From assembly GCA_022511055.1 (NCBI GenBank), contig JAFLSH010000157.1:1-7231 (forward strand): 7,231 nt of DNA, in the 5' to 3' direction. This DNA comes from Prevotella sp. (GTDB lineage Bacteria > Bacteroidota > Bacteroidia > Bacteroidales > Bacteroidaceae). The notes under the pieces were generated by a model. The model was not told where the DNA came from. It did no database searches and saw only the letters and a list, made by a program, of their open reading frames with translations. The translations under genes and the position numbers were made by a program. Of this stretch, positions 1-5,213 are shown in pieces; within the stretch, counting starts at the first letter, position 1, and each line of letters opens with the position of its first letter.

Positions 1-157
1 GTGGTAATTCCCGCCCGAAACCAAGAATCCTAAAGTGTAGAAAATAACAGGAAAACGGCGAAAACCATGTATAGTTGAGTGTGCAAAACAGCCCACTACA
101 CATATCACAATCGTCTGTATTTCAACTAATTGTATTGATTTATGCATAGTTCGACCA

Positions 158-196
158 TTTTCCCAAAACTTTTTTCAAATCGGATTTTTGGGGGAA
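158..196. repeat. Imperfect inverted repeat with 11-bp arms
   Basis: Arm 158-168 (TTTTCCCAAAA) pairs with 186-196 (TTTTGGGGGAA). Seven pairs, CCCAAAA with TTTTGGG, are perfect; two G-U wobbles and two further A-U pairs extend the stem outward. The loop is 17 bases. There is no clean T-run directly after the right arm, so a classical terminator is not well supported. A regulatory hairpin, or the boundary of an integrated segment, is possible but unproven. Confidence 0.4.
162..184 (+). repeat. Leader-like motif, copy 1
   Basis: This stretch reads CCCAAA, then four extra bases ACTT, then TTTTCAAATCGGA. Apart from those four bases it is identical over 19 positions to the - strand at 4707 to 4689, at the transcription start and leader of alaS. 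Similarity appears to continue upstream as ATAGTTCGACCATTTT here against ATAATTTCGTACCTTTG at alaS, which would make this a decayed relative of a promoter plus leader. It is not followed by a gene in the same relation as at alaS. Confidence 0.5.
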
Positions 197-312
197 CACT
201 TTCTTGTTTGAAACCAGTTCCATTATCAGATAAGAAAAGGCAATTACGTTCAATCTTATAAGTTTCTTATTCATAATCTATACGTATATTTCACAAATAA
301 ATATCACTAAGG

Positions 313-344
313 TTTGTTTTATTCAAGAAATATTCATATATTTG
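313..344 (+). promoter_or_regulatory. Bacteroidota-type promoter of the 380-931 gene
   Basis: A -33 box TTTG (313-316) and a -7 box TATATTTG (337-344, matching TAnnTTTG) are separated by 20 bases, the usual arrangement for the primary sigma factor of Bacteroidota. Transcription would start near 350, leaving a leader of about 30 bases. The palindrome TATACGTATA at 279-288 lies about 50 bases upstream and could be an operator, but nothing else supports this. Confidence 0.7.
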
Positions 345-379
345 TAGCAGAAATAATATTTATCATAAATTGATGATTT

Positions 380-931
380 ATGGCAAAGAAAGTAGCAAGA
401 TTAACAGAGGGAGAATTGTCTGCATTAATTAGAGATATCACAATGTCGGTTTTAAACGAAGCCGATAAGGAAACATACGCAAGATTGTGGGCGGCAAGTG
501 GAAAAGCCCAAGAACAGCTTCAAAATGGAAGTTATCAAGAAAAACTTGGAGAAATTGGTAGAGTTCGAGATAATGATTGCAAATATGATAGGGTAAAGGA
601 GATTGAGAAAGAGGTGTTAGCATCTGCTCTTGTACCGCATAAAGAAACAAAGTATATGTTCTTTACCAAATCTGGTCGGGACTTTGGATGTAGGGTTATT
701 TTTGAACTCAATTCTGCCCCAAAGATTAAAGATAGTGAAATTATATTAGACGGCACAGTAATATTTAATCAAGAAGCAAGATATGGTAAAATACATATCC
801 AAGATGGGAAAGCGGTATATATTAAAGGTAAATTTCATTATGTTTTGGAGCCAGACAATAGAACAAAACCTGCTTGGGATGCTTTATTGGCAGATATCCA
901 CAAGGGATTGCAAAATGCAAACAATTTATGA
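380..931 (+). CDS. Hypothetical protein, AT-rich orphan (183 aa)
   Basis: I do not recognise a family for the whole protein. It has no signal peptide or membrane segment, so it is probably cytoplasmic. Residues 1-85 are charged and predicted helical; residues 90-155 look beta-rich (for example KYMFF, CRVIFEL, KAVYIKGKFHYVL), and the last 20 residues return to a helix. The N-terminus MAKKVARLTEGELSALI resembles, from memory, the RLTESDLHRIV-type opening of many small uncharacterised phage- and element-borne proteins of Bacteroidota; this is a motif resemblance, not a family assignment. The start at 380 fits the promoter and the basic N-terminus; another ATG at 373 is out of frame. No Shine-Dalgarno sequence is visible, as is usual in the phylum. 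GC content is near 37 percent and Arg codons are mostly AGA/AGG, unlike alaS, which suggests transfer. Two cysteines (67, 104) form no metal-site pattern. Confidence 0.75.
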   Translation: MAKKVARLTEGELSALIRDITMSVLNEADKETYARLWAASGKAQEQLQNGSYQEKLGEIGRVRDNDCKYDRVKEIEKEVLASALVPHKETKYMFFTKSGRDFGCRVIFELNSAPKIKDSEIILDGTVIFNQEARYGKIHIQDGKAVYIKGKFHYVLEPDNRTKPAWDALLADIHKGLQNANNL

Positions 932-950
932 AAATGTTGTAAAACTTATC

Positions 951-962
951 TAACTTTGCGCC
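951..962 (+). promoter_or_regulatory. -7 box of the 987-1481 gene
   Basis: TAACTTTG (951-958) matches TAnnTTTG and continues GCGCC-style as CGCC, the same extension seen at the regulator and alaS promoters. A -33 TTTG is not clear; TTTA at 925-928 with a 22-base spacer is the best candidate. The box lies 20 bases after the stop of the preceding gene, so the second orphan gene probably has its own transcript with a leader of about 20 bases. Confidence 0.6.
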
Positions 963-986
963 ACAAACAAATAAAACCTGATAATT

Positions 987-1481
987 ATGTACACACAATT
1001 ACAAACAAATCCTACCATCAATAATATATGGTGCATCCCATATGAGAACCTGCGTTTGAATACAAATACAAATGCAAGATGTATAGAGGTATTTCCTAAT
1101 ATTCCGAATGACGCAATTGTTGTCTACTCATCATCAGATGAAGGAATAACGGTGCTTGGTTATTATGCACTTGACAATCTTAATATGACACAATCAGAGA
1201 ACTATGAATCCTTCAAAAGCGCAACAATTGACATGCAAGGACAAGACCCGACAAGAGAAATAAGACGGCGGCATTGCACTCGCATAAGAGAGTGGATATT
1301 TGATAATTCTTTAAAAAATGAAGAATACCTTAGACATATTTGTTTGTCAATTGTCTTGAATCTAAAATCAATTGTATGGTTTAATAACAAACGGGGAGAG
1401 ATTTCCTTTTATCCTGTTGCTGATGGGTTTGTAAATATGGGAGCGATTTCTTATTTCGTCAATGAATTTATGAATGAATAA
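987..1481 (+). CDS. Hypothetical protein, AT-rich orphan (164 aa)
   Basis: I do not recognise a domain. No signal peptide or transmembrane helix is evident, so it is probably soluble. Residues 12-60 look like beta strands (IWCIPYENLRL, DAIVVYSS, ITVLGYYAL); residues 90-102 form a very basic stretch (REIRRRHCTRIRE); residues 110-130 look like an amphipathic or buried helix (EEYLRHICLSIVLNL); the C-terminus is aromatic. Cysteines at 16, 32, 97 and 119 are scattered rather than paired like a zinc finger. The basic patch could contact nucleic acid, but this is speculation. The gene follows the previous orphan by 55 bases in the same orientation and shares its low GC and AGA-rich Arg use, so both probably arrived together. 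No Shine-Dalgarno sequence precedes the ATG; the start is chosen by promoter distance. Confidence 0.72.
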   Translation: MYTQLQTNPTINNIWCIPYENLRLNTNTNARCIEVFPNIPNDAIVVYSSSDEGITVLGYYALDNLNMTQSENYESFKSATIDMQGQDPTREIRRRHCTRIREWIFDNSLKNEEYLRHICLSIVLNLKSIVWFNNKRGEISFYPVADGFVNMGAISYFVNEFMNE

Positions 1482-1510
1482 ATGCAGTCATTTCAGATTA
1501 CATTCCTATA

Positions 1511-1518
1511 TAATTTTG
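1511..1518 (+). promoter_or_regulatory. Candidate -7 box of the lipoprotein gene
   Basis: TAATTTTG matches TAnnTTTG and lies 67 bases before the ATG at 1586. A matching -33 TTTG is not found; TTTC at 1491-1494 is too close. If real, the transcript starts near 1525 and carries the 1536-1553 hairpin in its leader. Confidence 0.4.
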
Positions 1519-1535
1519 AGTCACTGCTATGTTAT

Positions 1536-1553
1536 TGCCTAAGATTTTAGGCA
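1536..1553 (+). promoter_or_regulatory. 7-bp perfect hairpin in lipoprotein leader
   Basis: TGCCTAA (1536-1542) and TTAGGCA (1547-1553) are perfect inverted copies around the four-base loop GATT. No T-run follows on either strand, so it is unlikely to be a strong intrinsic terminator for the 987-1481 gene. It ends 32 bases before the lipoprotein start, suiting a leader structure or an operator for a dimeric regulator. Role unproven. Confidence 0.5.
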
Positions 1554-1585
1554 GAGATAACCACCACTAAAATGTAGAAATAAAG

Positions 1586-1966
1586 ATGAAAAGACTTGTA
1601 TATGGCGGCCTGCTGATGGTCGTAGGAATGGCAACCGCTGGTTGCGGAGGGCAGACCGGGCATAGGGTCGGTTTGCCGGTAGACTCTGACACGATTGTGC
1701 TGGAGCAGCCAGAGATGGAAGTGCCGGCGGTGGTTGGCGGCGACAGCATCGACAATGTGCCCCCACCCCCTTCCGACACTGTGATTCGCAACAGGAAAGA
1801 GGCGCTGCCGACAACCGATAGCCAAAGGCTGCCGCAAGAACATAACAGCCAGAATGGCGAGCAGCCGCAAAGCCCGCCGCCAGCCAACGAAGACGGACAG
1901 ACGATGCCTGCCGTACCAAACGAAACGCCTGAGCCAGAAAGCCCAGGCGAGTCGTTAGAGGAATAA
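1586..1966 (+). CDS. Putative small lipoprotein, Pro/acid-rich (126 aa)
   Basis: The N-terminus MKRLVYGGLLMVVGMATAGC has a basic end, a hydrophobic core and a lipobox-like TAGC, with lipidation expected at Cys20; the -3 position is Thr rather than the usual Leu, so the box is imperfect. Residues after Cys20 (GGQTG) lack the acidic surface-export signature described for some Bacteroidota lipoproteins, which would leave it periplasmic if correct. The mature part (21-126) is low in complexity, rich in Pro, Glu, Asp, Gln and Ser, with proline runs at 59-62 and 97-99, and is probably disordered; no enzymatic domain is visible. A loose repeat (VDSDTIV at 32-38, PPSDTVI at 61-67) may be chance. It converges on alaS with 24 bases between the two stops. 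GC content is like the right-hand side, so it seems to belong to the core genome rather than the AT-rich island. Could be a false gene; the signal sequence is the best support. Confidence 0.6.
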   Translation: MKRLVYGGLLMVVGMATAGCGGQTGHRVGLPVDSDTIVLEQPEMEVPAVVGGDSIDNVPPPPSDTVIRNRKEALPTTDSQRLPQEHNSQNGEQPQSPPPANEDGQTMPAVPNETPEPESPGESLEE

Positions 1967-1990
1967 GAGGGATTGTAATATAAAGAGGGG

Positions 1991-4663
1991 CTACAACTTA
2001 GCCAGCTCTACCACCTTGTTGACAGCGGCCGGCAGCCCATCGGCGTTCTTACCGCCTGCCTGTGCGTAGTGGGGCTGACCGCCACCGCCACCCTGAATCA
2101 GCTTGGCGGCCTCGCGGACCATCTGGCCGGCGTTCAGACCGTGGTCTTTCACCAAGTCATCACTCATCATGACACTAAGCATGGGCTTCTCCTGATAGAG
2201 CGAGCCGATGGCGCAGAGGAACGGCGCAGCCACGGCGGCGCGCAGCTGGAACACCAAATCCTTCACTGAGTTGGGCGGCATGTTGATGACCTTTGTGAGA
2301 ACATTGACACCGTTCACGGTCTGTATCTCGGTCATCAGGTATTCCTTCGTGCGCTCCACGGCCTGTGCCTGGAACTGCTCTATCTCTTTCTTCATGGTGT
2401 TATGCTCCTCGATGTAGCTCCGAATGACACCTTCCAGGTCCTTGGCGTTGTTGAAGAACGCCTTGACGGCCTTCAGGTGGTCTTCCATCACGTACATCAG
2501 GTCTTCGCACTCGCGCCCGGTCTTGGCCTCGATGCGGCGGATGCCGGCAGCCACGCTGCTCTCCGACAGAATCTTGAAGAAGCCTATCCTACCCGTTGCC
2601 GAGGCATGGATGCCACCGCAGAACTCGCACGAGGGGCCGAAGCGCACCACGCGCACCTTGTCGCCGTACTTCTCGCCGAAGAGGGCGATGGCTCCCATTT
2701 TCTTAGCTTCCTCGAAAGGCGTGTCGCGATGCTCATCGAGGGGGATGTTCTGCCTTATCAGGTCGTTCACCATGCGCTCCACCTGGCGCAACTCCTCATC
2801 GGTCACTTTCTGGAAGTGCGAGAAGTCGAAGCGCAGCGTGTCAGGGCAGACATACGAGCCCTTCTGCTCCACATGGTCGCCCAGCACCTGCTTCAGCGCG
2901 TAGTCGAGCAAGTGCGTGGCCGTGTGGTTGGCAGCCGAGGCATCTCGCTTGTCAGTGTCTACGCACGCCATGAACTCTGCCGTGGGGTCTTTGGGCAGCT
3001 GCTTCACGATGTGTACCGACTGGTTGTTCTCGCGCTTCGTGTCGATGATGTCTATGGTCTCGTTCTCGTTGACCAGCACACCCTGGTCGCCGACCTGGCC
3101 ACCCATCTCGCCATAGAACGGCGTGAAGTCAAGCACTAACTCGTAGAACTCGGCCTTCTTCTGCGTTACCTTGCGGTAGCGCAGGATGTGGCAGCTGTAT
3201 TCCGTATAGTCATAGCCCACGAACTGCTGCTCGCCGGCGGCCAGCTCTGTCCAGTCGCTGTTTTCCACCTGTGCGGCATTGCGGGCGCGCTCCTTCTGCT
3301 TCTGCATCTCGACATTGAACTGCGCCTCGTTCACGGTAAAGCCGTTTTCGCGGCAAATCAGCTCAGTCAGGTCGAGCGGGAAGCCGTAAGTGTCGAACAG
3401 GCGGAACGCCTGCACACCATCCAGTTCGGTCTGCTGGCCGGCGCGCAGCTGCTCCATGGCCTTGTCGAGCAGCGAGATGCCCTTATCGAGTGTGCGCAGG
3501 AAGGCATCTTCCTCTTCCTTCATCACCTTGCCGATGAGCTGCTGCTGGGCCTTCAGTTCAGGGAAGGCATCGCCCATCTCCTCGACCAGCGTGGGCAGCA
3601 GCTTGTAGAGGAACGCCTCTTTCTGTCCGAGGAACGTGTAGGCGTAGCGCACGGCGCGGCGCAGAATGCGGCGGATGACGTAGCCCGCCTTCGCGTTAGA
3701 CGGCAGCTGACCGTCAGCGATGGAGAAGGCCACGGCGCGCAAGTGGTCGGCGCAGACGCGCATGGCCACGTTGGTGTTCTCCTGAGCCTTGCTGGTGGCA
3801 GCACCGGCCGCCTCTTCCTCGAAAGTCGTGTATTTCAGACCCGTAATCTGCTCCTCAGCCTTGATAATCGGCTGGAACACATCGGTATCATAGTTCGAAT
3901 GCTTGCCCTGCATCATGCGCACCAGGCGCTCGAAGCCCATGCCGGTGTCAATGACGTTCATAGACAGCTTTTCCAGCGAGCCATCGGCCTTGCGGTTGTA
4001 CTGCATGAACACCAAGTTCCAGATTTCAATGACCTGCGGGTCATCTTTGTTCACCAAATCGCGACCGCTGATGCCGCTCTGGGCGCGCTGCTCAGGCGTG
4101 CGGCTGTCGACATGGATTTCCGAGCAGGGGCCGCAGGGGCCTGTGTCGCCCATCTCCCAGAAATTGTCATGCTTGTTGCCGTTGATGATGTGGTCTTCAG
4201 GCACGTGCTTCCGCCAGTAGCCGGCAGCCTCATCATCACGCTCAAGCCCCTCGGCCGGGTCGCCTTCGAACACGGTGACATAGAGGTCTTCGGGATTCAG
4301 CTTCAGCACATCGACCAGATATTCCCACGCCATGTCGATAGCCCCTTCCTTGAAGTAGTCGCCAAACGACCAGTTGCCCAACATCTCGAACATGGTGTGG
4401 TGATAGGTGTCATGGCCGACTTCTTCCAGGTCGTTGTGCTTACCGCTGACACGCAGGCACTTCTGCGTGTCGGCCCGGCGGCGCGGCTCCGGGTCGCGCG
4501 TTCCCAGGATAATGTCCTTCCACTGGTTCATGCCTGCGTTGGTAAACATCAACGTAGGGTCGTCTTTGATGACCATGGGTGCCGAGGGCACGATGGCGTG
4601 TTGCTTCGACTCGAAGAATTTCTTGAACGAGTCGCGAATCTCTTTTGCTGTCATTACGCTCAT
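1991..4663 (-). CDS. alaS: Alanyl-tRNA synthetase
   Basis: Attaches alanine to tRNA-Ala using ATP and clears mischarged Ser- and Gly-tRNA-Ala; essential and cytoplasmic. The 890 residues cover the full family length. The class II catalytic domain begins with motif 1 around 12-45 (IVPSAPM, TNAGMNQ), motif 2 around 70-104 (RVSGKHNDLEEVGHDTYHHT) and motif 3 at 241-249 (GMGFERLVR). The tRNA-recognition region follows (about 300-460, GYVIRRILRRAVRY). The editing domain carries the zinc ligands H580 and H584 (HTATH) and C682 and H686 (CGGIH). The C-terminal DHHA1/C-Ala domain ends with the glycine-rich GGGGGQPHYAQAGG at 858-871. No motif is broken. The start gives MSVMTAKEIRDSFKKFF; Met4 (ATG at 4654 on the - strand) is an equally plausible start and closer to the usual family N-terminus. 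The gene is divergent from the MerR-type regulator and appears monocistronic here. Confidence 0.98.
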   Translation of the reverse strand: MSVMTAKEIRDSFKKFFESKQHAIVPSAPMVIKDDPTLMFTNAGMNQWKDIILGTRDPEPRRRADTQKCLRVSGKHNDLEEVGHDTYHHTMFEMLGNWSFGDYFKEGAIDMAWEYLVDVLKLNPEDLYVTVFEGDPAEGLERDDEAAGYWRKHVPEDHIINGNKHDNFWEMGDTGPCGPCSEIHVDSRTPEQRAQSGISGRDLVNKDDPQVIEIWNLVFMQYNRKADGSLEKLSMNVIDTGMGFERLVRMMQGKHSNYDTDVFQPIIKAEEQITGLKYTTFEEEAAGAATSKAQENTNVAMRVCADHLRAVAFSIADGQLPSNAKAGYVIRRILRRAVRYAYTFLGQKEAFLYKLLPTLVEEMGDAFPELKAQQQLIGKVMKEEEDAFLRTLDKGISLLDKAMEQLRAGQQTELDGVQAFRLFDTYGFPLDLTELICRENGFTVNEAQFNVEMQKQKERARNAAQVENSDWTELAAGEQQFVGYDYTEYSCHILRYRKVTQKKAEFYELVLDFTPFYGEMGGQVGDQGVLVNENETIDIIDTKRENNQSVHIVKQLPKDPTAEFMACVDTDKRDASAANHTATHLLDYALKQVLGDHVEQKGSYVCPDTLRFDFSHFQKVTDEELRQVERMVNDLIRQNIPLDEHRDTPFEEAKKMGAIALFGEKYGDKVRVVRFGPSCEFCGGIHASATGRIGFFKILSESSVAAGIRRIEAKTGRECEDLMYVMEDHLKAVKAFFNNAKDLEGVIRSYIEEHNTMKKEIEQFQAQAVERTKEYLMTEIQTVNGVNVLTKVINMPPNSVKDLVFQLRAAVAAPFLCAIGSLYQEKPMLSVMMSDDLVKDHGLNAGQMVREAAKLIQGGGGGQPHYAQAGGKNADGLPAAVNKVVELAKL

Positions 4664-4688
4664 TGGTTATTTTGGCTTTTTAATTTTT

Positions 4689-4707
4689 TCCGATTTGAAA
4701 ATTTGGG
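4689..4707 (-). repeat. Leader-like motif, copy 2, at alaS start of transcription
   Basis: Read on the - strand this is CCCAAATTTTCAAATCGGA, identical to 162-184 once four bases (ACTT) are removed from that copy. It begins two bases after the alaS -7 box, so it spans the expected transcription start and the first part of the leader. Its place makes an initial-transcribed-region or leader role possible. Confidence 0.5.
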
Positions 4708-4717
4708 TGCAAAGGTA
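4706..4717 (-). promoter_or_regulatory. alaS promoter -7 box
   Basis: On the - strand the sequence reads TACCTTTGCACC; the first eight bases match TAnnTTTG. A -33 TTTG is not apparent in the AT-rich upstream DNA. The expected start near 4703 gives a leader of about 40 bases without a Shine-Dalgarno sequence or T-box-like antiterminator; the leader is too short for a T-box riboswitch. Confidence 0.7.
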
Positions 4718-4735
4718 CGAAATTATTCTTAATTA

Positions 4736-4773
4736 TTTGTTTTTATTTCATAATTTATTCGTAACTTTGTGCC
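4736..4773 (+). promoter_or_regulatory. Promoter of the MerR-type regulator
   Basis: A -7 box TAACTTTG (4762-4769) with the extension TGCC is preceded by TTTG (4736-4739) at a 22-base spacing, slightly long. The start would fall near 4776, about 37 bases before the ATG. It faces away from the alaS promoter, with 44 bases between the two -7 boxes, so a protein bound in between could affect both genes. No clear dyad of the MerR operator type is visible in the spacer. Confidence 0.65.
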
Positions 4774-4812
4774 GTAAATCAGTAAAACAGCGAAACAAAT
4801 CCGCAGACCAGC

Positions 4813-5163
4813 ATGGCACTCAACGAATACAAACCACAGAAGCTCTACTTCTCCATCAAGGAAGTAGCCGAAATGTTCGGACTCAACGAGAGTACCCTTC
4901 GGTACTGGGAGACCGAGTTCCCGTTCCTGAAGCCCAAGACGGCCGGCCCATCGAAAGTGCGCCAGTATCAGGAGAAAGACATTGAGCAGATACGCCTCAT
5001 TCACAACTTGGTGAAGGTGCGCGGCTTCAAGCTGGCCGCCGCCAAGAAAATCATCCATGCCAACCGCAACGGTGCCGACCGCACGGCCGAGGTGCTGACA
5101 CGCCTCATCGACGTGCGCACCGAGCTGCAGGCCCTGAAGGAGCAGATGGACTACCTGCAATAG
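4813..5163 (+). CDS. MerR-family transcriptional regulator (116 aa)
   Basis: A DNA-binding regulator of the short MerR type. The helix-turn-helix lies at 13-33 (FSIKEVAEMFGLNESTLRYWE), the wing follows with the typical RQY at 50-52, and helices at 55-82 (IEQIRLIHNLVKVRGFKLAAAKKII) complete the MerR N-terminal domain. Residues 92-115 (EVLTRLIDVRTELQALKEQM) form a short dimerisation coiled coil. There is no C-terminal effector-binding domain and no cysteine, so it is not a classic mercury, copper or zinc sensor; its signal is unknown. The start at 4813 agrees with the promoter and the usual family N-terminus. The gene lies back to back with alaS and 50 bases ahead of the esterase pair, whose intervening DNA has no visible -7 box, so it may head a transcript with them. 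Control of those genes or of itself is inference. Confidence 0.93.
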   Translation: MALNEYKPQKLYFSIKEVAEMFGLNESTLRYWETEFPFLKPKTAGPSKVRQYQEKDIEQIRLIHNLVKVRGFKLAAAKKIIHANRNGADRTAEVLTRLIDVRTELQALKEQMDYLQ

Positions 5164-5213
5164 AGAACAGGAGCGGAAACCAAGGACTAACCTGACGAAA
5201 ACCGACAATCACG

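Larger units (their letters stand above)
1..379. other. AT-rich intergenic region without a convincing gene
   Basis: No reading frame here has the length or composition of a gene. Frame 1 reads from the left edge to a stop at 31-33, so the first ten codons could be the tail of a gene outside the window, but nothing supports this over chance. The region holds an inverted repeat (158-196), a segment related to the alaS leader (162-184), small perfect palindromes at 255-262 (CTTATAAG) and 279-288 (TATACGTATA), and the promoter of the first gene (313-344). Its composition matches the two genes that follow rather than the GC-rich right side of the window. Confidence 0.6.

Noticed and set aside
1..103. 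A 34-codon - strand frame from 103 open to the left edge, and a 10-codon + strand tail ending at 33
   Set aside because: Too short to judge at the edge, with Phe/Cys-rich or uninformative translation and no promoter; either could be chance.
279..288. Palindrome TATACGTATA as an operator
   Set aside because: A single 10-bp AT-rich palindrome is expected by chance in DNA of this composition, and there is no second copy.
1539..1919. Three overlapping - strand frames opposite the lipoprotein gene, one Cys-rich
   Set aside because: None has a promoter or recognisable motif; the + strand frame has a signal sequence and a start following a candidate promoter, so it is preferred.
1967..1990. Possible bidirectional terminator between the lipoprotein gene and alaS
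   Set aside because: No inverted repeat with a T-run can be drawn on either strand.
4664..4703. T-box or amino-acid-responsive riboswitch before alaS
   Set aside because: The leader is only about 40 bases and has no T-box consensus; too short for such an element.
3188..4732. A 514-codon open frame on the + strand opposite alaS
   Set aside because: It lies antisense to an unquestionable alaS, its translation is rich in His, Leu, Val and Ala without domains, and such long antisense frames arise from the codon bias of GC-rich genes. A start or promoter of its own is not visible.
4729..5208. A 159-codon - strand frame opposite the MerR regulator
   Set aside because: The + strand product is a clear MerR-family protein; the opposite frame also runs through both promoters.
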